Shown here: positions 36,632 to 47,699 of the stretch, one piece after another
Numbering within the stretch: position 1 is the stretch's first letter
Layout: each line of letters starts with the position of its first letter
Assembly (NCBI GenBank): GCA_004352715.1
Contig: SCFE01000110.1
Location: 499,063-563,062, forward strand
Direction: 5' to 3'
Length of the DNA: 64,000 nt
From: Hofstenia miamia
Lineage: Eukaryota > Xenacoelomorpha > Acoela
Position numbers and translations under genes: made by a program
Notes under the pieces: model-generated
What the model was told of the DNA's origin: nothing
What the model saw: only the letters and a program-made list of their open reading frames with translations
The model's database searches: none

Positions 36632-37384
36632 ATGGATGTTGATCAACAAACTGATCCACAAATTGAATCTACACAAAGCCAACATTTCCTTAAGTTATCA
36701 GAATCAAAATATCCTTTCATAAAGCAAGGAAAAAGAGAATCATATTTAAAAATTATCAAGGGTTATGGTGAACATTACAATTTACAATATTTTCGTGTAA
36801 ATGATACACAAATTCAAGGAGTACAAAACCCTAATAAAAAGGTTTCTGTGATTGATATGCTTAAAAAAAGCTTAACTGGGGAAAATTATTCCAACTTATC
36901 ATTTACAGATATTACAATAGATGTCTCTTCAAATGAAGCTTGCATAAATACTTACAAGGTATTAGATGCAGCAGAAATTTCTTCTAAAGATAAACAACTC
37001 TGCCTTTAAGCATTGAAAGGTCAAGTTTTAAAGTCAATGAAATCAATATGTGGTGACAGTTGGACTACTTTAAAACAACTTTTAAATAAAAATAATATAA
37101 CAATCTCTATTACATATATGAGATTTCTAGTTAATTTTTATGATGTGGCAGTTAACCAACTCCAAATCTTGAACTCTAATCTTCCTCAATGATTTGTTAT
37201 GAAGAACTTAAAGGTGATTGCTCAACACTATGGAATGACTATATAAAAATCGCACAATGGAAAGCAGTGCTTTTCTAAATTTTTACATGAATGGGACAAA
37301 AAGAATTATCAGTGTCCTTTTGATAACTATAAAATGCAAAGCAGTGCTTTTCTAAATTCTTACATGAATGGTACATATATTTTT
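36632..37384 (+). pseudogene. Polinton-associated protein of unknown function, left end
   Basis: The first open part (to 37009) begins MDVDQQTDPQIES, or 10 codons earlier at 36602. It is hydrophilic, with LKLSESKYPFIKQGKRES and a TDITIDVSSN segment. After the TAA at 37007 the same frame continues as a plausible protein (SMKSICGDSWTTLKQLL) for about 60 codons until another stop. It is the only plus-strand gene left of the polymerase. I do not recognise a family, and an early or regulatory role would be a guess. A 75-base imperfect repeat (AGTGCTTTTCTAAAT at 37268 and 37343) lies at its decayed end. Confidence 0.5.
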
Positions 37385-37630
37385 TAATGCCTTTACAAAT
37401 TTGATTATGTTTAATACATCAAATCAAACTAAAAAAAATTTATAAAATTGTTAGGTGTTTACTCCTTATTTTTTAAACAAAATATAAAGCCTGTTAAATC
37501 TCCTAACAAAGGGTTTTTCTTTAAGAAATTACAAGTATTCTTCTCTGTGGTAGATAATATTCACTTATACAAAAGATTACTTGAATGAATAACCAGAGTA
37601 GTTATAACTATGAATTTAAATCATAAATAA
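37385..37630. other. AT-rich spacer inside Polinton
   Basis: Between the end of the left plus-strand gene and the stop of the minus-strand polymerase; nothing recognised. Confidence 0.4.
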
Positions 37631-40600
37631 TTAAAGGAAGCCATATGGAAAACATTCATTATTATTTAAGTAATATCTTTTATCATCAAATGATGAGAGA
37701 GAAGTCTTCTCTGTACTAATTAAACTGATTTTATGTTTTCTATTTCTCAATGTATAATTGTTTGAAACACCAATTTTATTTGTTTCTAAACAATTTTTAT
37801 GATCTTGAAAAGTTAACTTCTCTTTCTCAACTTTTGTTATTCCTTTCAAAGTGTTTTTACTTTGATTATTAGCATTATATGAATACATTTTACTCTTCAA
37901 AGCAATGAATTGATCTAAATATATACTTTCAGGTGTTTCAATCTTAAAATATCCAGGAATTTTTTAAAATCTTTCATTGAATAATTCATGATTGTTATCA
38001 AAATTTCTAAAATCAAATAATTCACAATCATCATTAAGTGTTTTCAAATCATTAACTATATCTTTAGTTTTTATATTTAAAATGAAACTGTTTGTATCCA
38101 TATAGTTCAAGGTAATATTATTTTCAACAAAAAATGGTTGCAAGACATCATAATATGTTTCATACATCAAGAGTTTTAAAAGTTCTAATACTGTAAATCC
38201 AAGATATATTGGTTTATCAAACTTCAATTTAGTTTGCCAGTAATGATATACTAGAAAATTGTCAAAATGAGAATTTGTTTTAAATTCTAATTTGCTTTGT
38301 TCTTTAATTAATTTCTCCATTGTTTCAGTTTCATTAAACATTTTTGCATTAATCTGTCCTCTAAAATTTTCACAAGTTTTTCCAAAAAAAGCATTATTTA
38401 AAAGTTTATAAAAATCTTTTTCAAACCTATTTTTTGCTTTTGAACACCTGTTCATGTTATGGTCAATTTACCCTTACAAAACTTTCTTTTGTTTAAATGA
38501 GATTACCCTATGTACACATGAAATTTCCATGCCAATTTGTAGATAGAACTTTAATAACCTATAATGGCAAAAATAGAATGTTTTATCATATTGATCACAA
38601 ATAAGCTTTTGTGTAGGACAAACACTTTTAAGAGCAATTCAATTTTGATATTCACTATATTCAGAAGGGTCTACCTTTCTTTTAACTGTTCAAAGTGGAA
38701 AGTTTTTTGTTTAGTTTTTCAATTTATTTGGATAAGATAAGTCACACTCAATAAAATATCCAATAGGACTGTTATCAGAACTTCCAATTATTTTCTCAAT
38801 TAGGTCACCATTTACTTCTAAGAACTTAAAATCATTATAAGGAAGGTTTTGTTTCATTGCCCAACCATCGAGATTATTTGTGTCAATATACAAAATTTTA
38901 TTTTCATCTGTTGATTTAATATATCTTCCCCCATTACAGAACTAATTCCACCCTGAATATTTTGTTCAATTGAAACTACAATGTCAGGATCCTTCAAATA
39001 ATCTAATTGAACATTTGTAAATTTTAATTCACATTGCCAAGTATATCCAGGTAATGAGTATGCATAACACAAATTTAAACCATATTTTTCTTTACTAAAT
39101 TTAATAAAATTTTCAAAAATATCTGCTAGTAATAGGACATCAACTTTTAAATACAACATTGTTAATTCCTTTCCAGATTAATCTCATATTTTTTGATTAC
39201 CTTATTAGTTCTTTTTATTTCATCTTCATTTGGAGCCTGTTGAGTAAGAGTTGAAAAGTAGTCTAATTTTTTATCTGGAAGTTTTTCATAAGATTCAGGA
39301 GTATCAAAAAATTCATATGGGTAAGCTAATTTATATTGTATAAGCTCATATTGTCTTAAATATTTCTCTAGAAAAGGCTTTTTCTCAAGATTATTTGCTA
39401 AATTATTTTAATGATGATGCAAGAAATCTGTAAGAATCCAAAAACCTTATACAACCATATTGTACAGAAATATATTCTTCCTCAGTTTTACATAAAGGTT
39501 TAATAACCAACTTTGCCTTACATTTAAATAATTCATTGAAAAATAAATCTGAATAAAATCATGAATAATTATGAAAGTACAAAGGTACAAAAGCCATTCA
39601 TTGTTTTTGAGCCATCAAATTACAATTATTACAAGCTGCACCTCTGTATTTACCTGCTAAATGACAATGATCTCTTACTAAAGAGTCCTTTGTATGTCCA
39701 CATAAATAACATTCCTTTGAATTTAAACATTCTTGATTTTCTTTTTTAGTAATTTTCATTGAAATATCATGTTGAAATATAAAGAAAAACTTATTTTCTA
39801 ATTCTTTAATTTTTTGAACAAATACTTAAACACAATCTTTTCCTAAATGAGAGGTGTATTTTGATTTACAATATTCAGGTATATCTGATTTTACATATAT
39901 TCTAAAAGCAAAAGGCAATTGATTACATAAAATTGTAGTTTTATAAACATCAGGTAAATTAGATTTACTCTTGACCTTTTCATTATAACATTCAAAATCC
40001 ACATAAATTTTATATGGAGCATCTATTTTATAATGATAATTTTTAAATTTAATTTGATCTTCTTTTTAAAAATATAATTGTGTTGTGTCTTCATTTTTAC
40101 ATAGTCTAATATGATTTTCAAAAGTTGACTTTTTCCTACATTTTAACAAACAAAAGTATAGTTTATCTTTACTTAAATCCTTGTATAGTACACATTTTAA
40201 GTTTTTTATTAGAACAAAGTGATTTTCATACACCTCAGAATCAATTGCATTTTCATCAGTATAATAAATAGGTAATACATTATACAAAGTTGCCCTTTCC
40301 CTCCAAATTTTTAGCCCATAAACATTAACTTTTATTCCATTTTATTTAATAAATTTTTCAATTCCATTTATTGTTATTGGAAATGTTATTCCATTTAAAT
40401 TGTATTTATCTAGATATTTTTCATAAACACATGTTCTATTTTGATTCTTAGAACTAGGGTGTTGTGCTGCAATTATTGACTACAAAAAACATTTATCATC
40501 ATTATTAATAGTATTTAAAATTGAAGAATACTTTATTGGTAATTTTACATATGTTCCACCCCAAGAAATTTTGTACATTTTAATATTTATACTATGCACT

Positions 40601-41085
40601 CCAATGAATACTCAGTTTGATCCTTCTAATTTTTCAAAATCATCAATAATTTCCTTTAATTTTGAGGAAATATTAATATTATTTACTTCATTTTTAGCTT
40701 TTATTTCTTTCATTTTAAATTGATAAGGAACTATTACATCTTTACGTGTATCTTCAAAACCTTTTGTAAATTTCAATACCTTTTGTAAATTTTAAATAAA
40801 ATGATAGATTATATTTTAATGGTTGGTTGATTATATTAAAATATTTTATTAATGTTTCTCTAAAAAGGATTAAAATGTCAATTTAGTTAGGAGTACCCTT
40901 AAAGTTAACATTTGCATTAACATAATTTTTATTTATGTTAACTGTTGGAATATATCCATTAATTGTAAAATCATTATTCTTTTCTACATTTTTAGATGTT
41001 TCTTAGTTTTAATATGTGCATTATAATTTTTCTTAGCAATTGTCAAATTACAAGTTTCACAAGTGATATTTTTTCTTGTTACCAT
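37631..41085 (-). pseudogene. pPolB: Polinton protein-primed DNA polymerase B
   Basis: About 1150 codons, replicating the linear element in the family. From the N-terminus (ATG at 41085): a CETC...H zinc-like hook, an N-terminal region with a TAG in the NDDKCFL block (about 40475), an exonuclease region (VDFECYN, about 39985), the HCHLAGKY zinc region (about 39655), YLKVDVLLLADIFENF (about 39110), motif A near 38740 (IECDLSYPNKL), motif B KDFYKLLNNAFFGKT (about 38420), motif C reading YMDTNSF (about 38100) and the C-terminal KSKMYSYN (about 37890). In motif C the second of the two metal-binding Asp residues of the family is Asn. Several stops and at least three frameshifts occur. The start lies about 8 bases downstream of TATATATA. 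Confidence 0.85.
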
Positions 41086-41131
41086 CTCTCTATATATATT
41101 GTCCAGAAAAAATTTTTAAAAAATAATGTTT

Positions 41132-41945
41132 CTATATATTTTTTATCTTTACCCAACTATTAAATTTATCAGGATATCCTGACCACTTAACAAAGGCCAT
41201 TCCATTCTTTTTTCTTAACACTTTTTCAATTCTAAATATATCTTGATCAGTTTTTTGCAATTCTTCTTCATAAAATGATCCTTTTATTTCTTCATCAGCT
41301 AAATCCTTCAATGTGTATGTTATAGGGTCTGTTAATTTTAATTTATCAATAATAAATATTTCTTCAGTCCAGTTTGGTGTATAACCTTTATCAAAAACTT
41401 TCCTTTTAAGTTTGCTTATTCTAACTTTATCACCAGTTTTATCTTTTAGTTGAATAATCCACCCATACTTTGAAAATGCATCTATAATCAGCAATAAATA
41501 TTTATAACCCTTATTCCACCTGCTGAATTTTTGCATATCAACTATGTCAGCACACCAAATTTCATCTATATGATTTACAATCGCCTGTCTTCTAAAATTT
41601 CTTTTAATAGGTTTGTGTAGTTCATTAGCTAAAGTTTCCTGTGGGGAAACAACCCTTTCTCTTTTGGGGTTTTTTGTTGCTTTACTCCCAAACCTAACAT
41701 ATGCTTTGTACCAATAACATTTGAAACTAATAACTTATCAAATCTTTCACAGATATTCTTAAGTTTAACTTTTCTTAAACTATTCAACATTTGTTTGTCA
41801 CAGTTAGCTTTAAGGAGAACTTTGTTCACCCCTCAATGGGATTTGGAGAGCCTTGAGCTTTGTTATAACATATATCATGTTCTCTAGAAATAGCATCAAT
41901 TTGATTATATTTCATAGATCTTTTAACAAAGAGATATAATAAAAA
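41132..41945 (-). pseudogene. PLA2-like domain joined to Polinton chromodomain integrase
   Basis: Reading from 41945 down: a truncated phospholipase A2-like motif (DAISREHDICYNKAQ, with the His-Asp pair and Tyr), then a frameshift to a basic linker (CDKQMLNSLRKVKLKN...KHMLGLG). After another shift the integrase core starts (ADIVDMQKFSRWNKGYKYL and IIDAFSKYGWI). Then, in frame, the C-terminal domain (KVFDKGYTPNWTEEIF) and a chromodomain (FVKWSGYPDKFNSW) follow, ending at 41132. Only the start of the retroviral-type core remains: the segment with the second Asp and the Glu is missing between KDKTG and DKVRIS. The PLA2 calcium-loop side is also missing upstream. In relatives, the integrase inserts the element and a VP1-type PLA2 is thought to help membrane escape. 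Confidence 0.75.
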
Positions 41946-42246
41946 ACAAGGTAAATACACTGAAAAGTCTAAGAGAGTATTTAGGAATCTGGTGAAACTT
42001 GCTGGAGTTACAGGTAATTGCAAAAATCAAAAAGTTAAAAAGATAATTAAGGGTCAAAGTGTTTTCTACTACAATGATCCTTCACAATTAATGAATCACT
42101 TAGAATTACTTACTTCTTCTAAGAATGCTGGAAATGATAGTGCTCAAATTTATAATGAAATTATTCAATTAATTGATAAATTAGTAAGATTGAAAGCTAT
42201 TACTAAAGATGATGTTAAGAAGTTTTACAATAAATTACAAAATTAA
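41910..42246 (+). pseudogene. Small Polinton protein with SKNAGNDS motif
   Basis: An open frame runs from about 41900 to the TAA at 42244 without an ATG near its start, so the N-terminus was probably lost in the deletion that also truncates the minus-strand PLA2-like domain. It begins with a basic stretch (KKQGKYTEKSKRVFRNL). The C-terminal 45 residues are helical (LELLTSSKNAGNDSAQ, then IIQLIDKLVRLKAI). From memory, a comparable small helical SK.AGN-type protein occurs in other animal Polintons, but its function is not known. Confidence 0.5.
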
Positions 42247-42332
42247 TTTGGAAAAAAGATTTTCTTAAGGAGAACCAAGGTTATCTGTTGTGAAATTAAT
42301 TTCACTCCTTCTTAGGAGAAAGGAACTGTCCT

Positions 42333-42369
42333 GGGAAAATCTTTTTTCTTTTTTCTTTATATAGTAGAT
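42333..42369 (+). promoter_or_regulatory. Polinton promoter-like motif before penton-like gene
   Basis: GGGAAAATC, a run of T and C, then CTTTATATAG, with the TATA stretch 6-12 bases before the ATG at 42370. The same layout precedes other plus-strand genes of the element. Confidence 0.6.
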
Positions 42370-43288
42370 ATGACTGAAATTCCTCTATTTCTAAATTCAA
42401 ATTATGAAAATGTTGTAGGTAAACCTTCAGATTTCACAGTAAAATTTGTAAATCCCATAAGATTGCACACACAACTACATTACATTTGCCTAGATCAAAT
42501 AAATATGTCATACTCTTGGTACAATATTTCTGAGGAGCATAAGAACAACAAAATTGAATATTCCCATGAGGGTCTCATTTAGTTACAAGTTACATTTCTT
42601 GATGGTATTTATCAGTACAAAGATATATCAGCATATATAAACAATGAAATGGTAGCAAATGGTCATAAATCAATAGAAACTACAGATAAACATATTGAAA
42701 GTACTTTTAATGAGAATACTTATAAGGTGTTCTTTTTCTTANNNNNNNNNNNNNNNNNNNNNNNNNNNNNNNNNNNNNNNNNNNNNNNNNNNNNNNNNNN
42801 NNNNNNNNNNNNNNNNNNNNNNNNNNNNNNNNNNNNNNNNNNNNNNNNNNNNNNNNNNNNNNNNNNNNNNNNNNNTTTTCTTAGGTCCTAAAATGTGGTT
42901 AAAATTTGATAAAGAATTTGGTGATCTATTAGGTTTTGTTAATGACTTTAATAATCAATTTTATGGGAGTAATTTTAAATTAATGCTAACTGAGAGTATA
43001 ATTTCAGATCATATTCCTAACATTACAAAAGGAATTGATAAAATTTTAATTCATTGTTCTCTGATAAGTGATATCATATATAATGGAAATTCTAGTGATA
43101 TAGTATTTACTTTTCCTACAAATGATTTAGTATAAAGTTATCCATTTACAAAACAACCTTTGCACAAATTATTCAACAAAATCAACACAAATGAAATAAG
43201 AGAAATAACAATATACATTACAGATAGTCAAAATCAAATTATTAATTTAAATGATAATCATGTTCACTTAGTATTTTTAATCAAATAA
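42370..43288 (+). pseudogene. Polinton penton-like (minor capsid) protein, broken
   Basis: The N-terminal part (MTEIPLFLNSN, then SDFTVKFVNPIRL and LDQINMSYSWYNIS) has the style of the Polinton/adintovirus minor capsid protein that in the family fills capsid vertices. A TAG stop lies at 42580. A 134-base N gap (42742-42875) follows. The C-terminal part resumes in open frame (FDKEFGDLLGFVND, then DKILIHCSLISDIIYNGNS). It has another stop at 43133, and the frame then continues to 43288 (EITIYITDSQNQIINLN). Identification rests on overall pattern and gene order, just upstream of the major capsid gene. Confidence 0.6.
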
Positions 43289-43305
43289 GATAATTTTTAA
43301 AATTG

Positions 43306-43339
43306 TGGAAAAAAGAGTTTCTTTTTTCCTTATATAGAC
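43306..43339 (+). promoter_or_regulatory. Polinton promoter-like motif
   Basis: TGGAAAAAAGAG, then TTTCTTTTTTCC, then TTATATAG, three bases before the ATG at 43340. Confidence 0.6.
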
Positions 43340-43636
43340 ATGACTAAATATAAGAAAACTTATGAAAACTATTTAAGGGTTAATTTTAATAACACACAAT
43401 TAGAGAATGCTCTCCCCTTAAGGGAAACAAATTTACCCTTTGGGAAAGGAACTTCTATTAACACACAAGTAACAAGCAATAGTAAAAAGTTAGAAACACC
43501 AAAAGTAAATGAACAAAAGGGGATGGAAATACAAATGTTGTTAAAAAAGTTTTCTAAGAATGAGCCCCAGAAGTTGGACAATATAAGGACACAATTTTTA
43601 AAGCTATTGCAAAATTTATATATTAGAAATGACTGA
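43340..43636 (+). CDS. Small basic Polinton protein of unknown function
   Basis: 98 codons, uninterrupted: MTKYKKTYENYLRVNF at the start, a polar middle with FGKGTSINTQVTSNSKK, and a helical C-terminus (LLKKFSKNEPQKLDN). It has no signal peptide or membrane segment. It carries a strong copy of the shared upstream motif and overlaps the start of the major capsid gene by 8 bases, suggesting co-transcription. The opening residues resemble those of the basic protein starting at 45606 (MTEYRKYNL), so the two may share an N-terminal signal. The function is unknown; a virion-associated or assembly role is only inferred from position. Confidence 0.6.
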   Translation: MTKYKKTYENYLRVNFNNTQLENALPLRETNLPFGKGTSINTQVTSNSKKLETPKVNEQKGMEIQMLLKKFSKNEPQKLDNIRTQFLKLLQNLYIRND

Positions 43637-45559
43637 CTTCAGAAATCCAACAATTCTAGAAAGAAATGAATACATTAGATTTGATCTCCAGACTCCAATT
43701 ATAATTCCTGCAGCAGGCAATATTCAAAATAAAAACAATTATAAGTTTACAGTTGATAATTCTACAGATATAATACCTTATGATTGGTTTAATGTTTATA
43801 TAGATGTTAAATTTAAAATAGTTAAACTTGATAACACAGGATTGTTACAGCAGATAATGTTACCATTAGTGGTGATGTCTACTCACTTATTAACAGAGTA
43901 TTTTTTCAAAACTCACTCATTTACACAACATTCTTGAGTATTCAGAATCATATTTGAACACTGCACAAAATGAATTCTTCTACAAGGACAATAATGATAA
44001 GATAGAACTTCTAAAAGATGGAAATGATATTAATACAATTTTTNNNNNNNNNNNNNNNNNNNNNNNNNNNNNNNNNNNNNNNNNNNNNNNNNNNNNNNNN
44101 NNNNNNNNNNNNNNNNNNNNNNNNNNNNNNNNNNNNNNNNNNNNNNNNNNNNNNNNNNNNNNNNNNNNNNNNNNNNNNNNNNNNNNNNNNNNNNNNNNNN
44201 NNNNNNNNNNNNNNNNNNNNNNNNNNNNNNNNNNNNNNNNNNNNNNNNNNNNNNNNNNNNNNNNNNNNNNNNNNNNNNNNNNNNNNNNNNNNNNNNNNNN
44301 NNNNNNNNNNNNNNNNNNNNNNNNNNNNNNNNNNNNNNNNNNNNNNNNNNNNNNNNNNNNNNNNNNNNNNNNNNNNNNNNNNNNNNNNNNNNNNNNNNNN
44401 NNNNNNNNNNNNNNNNNNNNNNNNNNNNNNNNNNNNNNNNNNNNNNNNNNNNNNNNNNNNNNNNNNNNNNNNNNNNNNNNNNNNNNNNNNNNNNNNNNNN
44501 NNNNNNNNNNNNNNNNNNNNNNNNNNNNNNNNNNNNNNNNNNNNNNNNNNNNNNNNNNNNNNNNNNNNNNNNNNNNNNNNNNNNNNNNNNNNNNNNNNNN
44601 NNNNNNNNNNNNNNNNNNNNNNNNNNNNNNNNNNNNNNNNNNNNNNNNNNNNNNNNNNNNNNNNNNNNNNNNNNNNNNNNNNNNNNNNNNNNNNNNNNNN
44701 NNNNNNNNNNNNNNNNNNNNNNNNNNNNNNNNNNNNNNNNNNNNNNNNNNNNNNNNNNNNNNNNNNNNNNNNNNNNNNNNNNNNNNNNNNNNNNNNNNNN
44801 NNNNNNNNNNNNNNNNNNNNNNNNNNNNNNNNNNNNNNNNNNNNNNNNNNNNNNNNNNNNNNNNNNNNNNNNNNNNNNNNNNNNNNNNNNNNNNNNNNNN
44901 NNNNNNNNNNNNNNNNNNNNNNNNNNNNNNNNNNNNNNNNNNNNNNNNNNNNNNNNNNNNNNNNNNNNNNNNNNNNNNNNNNNNNNNNNNNNNNNNNNNN
45001 NNNNNNNNNNNNNNNNNNNNNNNNNNNNNNNNNNNNNNNNNNNACATTAGAGGAATCTAATCCTATAAATCAACAATCAGGAATATTTAGAATAAGTAAT
45101 TCAATACAAAAACCTAGATAGGTTTTTATTTATACCATCACTGAAGATAAAATTAATGATAAAAGTAAGAATGAACTTGACTTTGATACCTTTAATTCTA
45201 CTGAAATTTCTTCATGTCAGTTAGAATTAGGAAATGATAATTTTTATCCACAAGTAGAATTTCATCCAACTAGTGAGTTTCCAAGACTATATACAGAATT
45301 TGTTAGATATAATGATGGTGTCAATGATTTTTCAACATGTACATTTATTAAGCCTTCTGATTTTAGGGAGAAATATGGAGTAATTGTATTTGATTTATCT
45401 AAACAAAAAGATAAATCTTGAAATGCTACCAATGAAATTAGATTTCAATATACTTTAAAAGGTGCTGCTGCAGATCCATTTAAATTCTATGCATTGATTA
45501 TGTTTGAACAAGACATATCTGTGAATAGAACATCAAATTGAACTACTTTAACATTTTAA
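43629..45559 (+). pseudogene. Polinton major capsid protein (double jelly-roll), broken
   Basis: The start MTDFRNPTILERNEY, then YKFTVDNSTDIIPYDWFNVY, matches the first jelly-roll strand pattern of Polinton capsid proteins. A frameshift lies near 43855 and another near 43937, after which YSESYLNTAQNEFF follows. Bases 44044-45043 are N. The C-terminal part (CQLELGNDNFYPQVEFHP, then FREKYGVIVFDLSKQ and DPFKFYALIMFEQDIS) is typical of the end of the family. Stops occur at about 45119, 45418 and 45537. The protein forms the hexameric capsid shell in related viruses. The same C-terminal part occurs again at 48799. Confidence 0.8.
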
Positions 45560-45569
45560 GGAAAAATAC

Positions 45570-45605
45570 TTTTGGAAAAATATTTTCTTTTTTCTTTATA
45601 TACAA
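45570..45605 (+). promoter_or_regulatory. Polinton promoter-like motif before basic protein
   Basis: TTTGGAAAAATATTTTC, then a T-rich run, then CTTTATATAC, three bases before the ATG at 45606. A partial copy (GGAAAAATAC) lies 14 bases upstream. Confidence 0.6.
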
Positions 45606-46118
45606 ATGACAGAATATAGGAAGTATAACTTAAACTTAACTAATGGTCAATTAAATAAATTGAAAAAAAGTATGAATAATTCATATCCTATAACTTTAAG
45701 GGTTAGTAATACTAGCCAAGAAATTCACTTCCATTTCTTTTAACAGAAAGACAAATAAACCAATTAGAAAAGGCTAAGAAAATAAATAAAGCTTGTGATA
45801 TTAAAATTTCTGCAACACAATTTAATGCAATGAAAAAAATGGTGGTGCCTTGGCTTCCTTAATTATTGCATCTGCTCCATTAATTGGAAAGTATGCATTA
45901 GCACCATTAGTTACTAGTGCAATGGGAGCTTTGGGAAGAATTCTGTCAATAAAATCTTTGGAAAGGGATTAAAACAAGCAATTCCAGGAGAAGGTATGCA
46001 ATTAAACTCACCTAAAGGAAATGGGATGAAAATTGGACCTCTGGGTTCAAAAGGGAAAGGAATGTGATTAAATACACCTAAAGGAAAGGGAATGCAGATA
46101 AAAAACTATTCAGTTTAA
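45606..46118 (+). pseudogene. Small basic membrane-active-type (adenovirus pX/pVI-like) Polinton protein, copy 1
   Basis: Starts MTEYRKYNLNLTNGQLNKLK. A frameshift near 45735 precedes a LEKAKKINKACDIK segment, and another near 45845 precedes an Ala/Leu/Pro-rich amphipathic stretch around IGKYALAPLV and LGRNSVNKIFGKGLKQAI. The tail is a Gly/Lys repeat (PKGNGMK, GSKGKGM, a stop at 46066, PKGKGMQ). Polintons typically encode such a hydrophobic-then-basic small protein between capsid and protease. It is compared with adenoviral membrane-lytic or core proteins, and function in this element is inferred from that. Copy 2 at 49003 shows the middle region in one frame. Confidence 0.65.
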
Positions 46119-46159
46119 ACTTTAGTAATCCCCTGTCAAATTATGATATTTTACAATTT

Positions 46160-46581
46160 ATGAAGAATATTAAAAATTTTAAGGGGATCTTTTCTAGAAA
46201 TACTTTGAAAAATTTGGGTTTTGGATTTTATGTTTGTAATTTAGACCATTCTTTAAATACTGGCACACATTGGATAGCATTTTATTATTTTAAGGATACT
46301 AAAGAGTTTGGCTCTGTCAATCTTGAGTATTTTGATAGTTTTGGCCTACCTCCATTTCAAAGTATTTTTCAATATTTAAAGATGTTAAGGACAATATTGT
46401 GTACAACAGTTCACAGTATCAACAAAGTTCTAGTGTATTATGTGGATACTATTGTATTTGGTTTATATATGAAAGATGCAAGGGAAGAGATTATTTCTCA
46501 ATACTTAATAATCTTTACAAGAGAAAGTGTGAGAGATGTAAAAATGAAGAATACATTAAAAACTATTTTCTAAAAGGTTAA
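46160..46581 (+). pseudogene. Adenovirus-type cysteine protease, copy 1
   Basis: A maturation protease that cleaves capsid precursors in related viruses. The catalytic His is in GTHWIAFYYF, the acidic residue in EYFDSFG, and the Gln and Cys in the block YQQSSSVLCGYYCIWF. The last block lies in a different frame: a one-base loss near 46375 separates it from the His/Asp half. The N-terminal frame is open upstream of the ATG (SNPLSNYDILQFMKN from about 46126) and overlaps the end of the basic protein, so the true start may be earlier. The C-terminus ends KNYFLKG. The length, about 140-150 residues, is normal for Polinton proteases. Confidence 0.8.
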
Positions 46582-46608
46582 CAGAGCTAACTGTAGTGAA
46601 ATTCAAAT

Positions 46609-46643
46609 GTTGGAAAAAAATATTTTCTTTTTTCCTTATATAA
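46609..46643 (+). promoter_or_regulatory. Polinton promoter-like motif before fiber-like gene
   Basis: TTGGAAAAAAATATTTTC, then TTTTTTCC, then TTATATAA, two bases before the ATG at 46644. In the second copy (about 50015) this motif is cut short. Confidence 0.6.
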
Positions 46644-46699
46644 ATGGGATTTAATAATAGTGGAATACCTGAAGCTACACATTCTTATCAAGAAGGTTA
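46644..46699 (+). pseudogene. Fiber-like gene, first 18 codons, cut by gap
   Basis: MGFNNSGIPEATHSYQEG, then a 1000-N gap (46700-47699). The same start, with a stop at the Glu codon, is found at 50213 in copy 2, where the gene continues. Confidence 0.6.
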
Positions 46700-47699
46700 N
46701 NNNNNNNNNNNNNNNNNNNNNNNNNNNNNNNNNNNNNNNNNNNNNNNNNNNNNNNNNNNNNNNNNNNNNNNNNNNNNNNNNNNNNNNNNNNNNNNNNNNN
46801 NNNNNNNNNNNNNNNNNNNNNNNNNNNNNNNNNNNNNNNNNNNNNNNNNNNNNNNNNNNNNNNNNNNNNNNNNNNNNNNNNNNNNNNNNNNNNNNNNNNN
46901 NNNNNNNNNNNNNNNNNNNNNNNNNNNNNNNNNNNNNNNNNNNNNNNNNNNNNNNNNNNNNNNNNNNNNNNNNNNNNNNNNNNNNNNNNNNNNNNNNNNN
47001 NNNNNNNNNNNNNNNNNNNNNNNNNNNNNNNNNNNNNNNNNNNNNNNNNNNNNNNNNNNNNNNNNNNNNNNNNNNNNNNNNNNNNNNNNNNNNNNNNNNN
47101 NNNNNNNNNNNNNNNNNNNNNNNNNNNNNNNNNNNNNNNNNNNNNNNNNNNNNNNNNNNNNNNNNNNNNNNNNNNNNNNNNNNNNNNNNNNNNNNNNNNN
47201 NNNNNNNNNNNNNNNNNNNNNNNNNNNNNNNNNNNNNNNNNNNNNNNNNNNNNNNNNNNNNNNNNNNNNNNNNNNNNNNNNNNNNNNNNNNNNNNNNNNN
47301 NNNNNNNNNNNNNNNNNNNNNNNNNNNNNNNNNNNNNNNNNNNNNNNNNNNNNNNNNNNNNNNNNNNNNNNNNNNNNNNNNNNNNNNNNNNNNNNNNNNN
47401 NNNNNNNNNNNNNNNNNNNNNNNNNNNNNNNNNNNNNNNNNNNNNNNNNNNNNNNNNNNNNNNNNNNNNNNNNNNNNNNNNNNNNNNNNNNNNNNNNNNN
47501 NNNNNNNNNNNNNNNNNNNNNNNNNNNNNNNNNNNNNNNNNNNNNNNNNNNNNNNNNNNNNNNNNNNNNNNNNNNNNNNNNNNNNNNNNNNNNNNNNNNN
47601 NNNNNNNNNNNNNNNNNNNNNNNNNNNNNNNNNNNNNNNNNNNNNNNNNNNNNNNNNNNNNNNNNNNNNNNNNNNNNNNNNNNNNNNNNNNNNNNNNNN

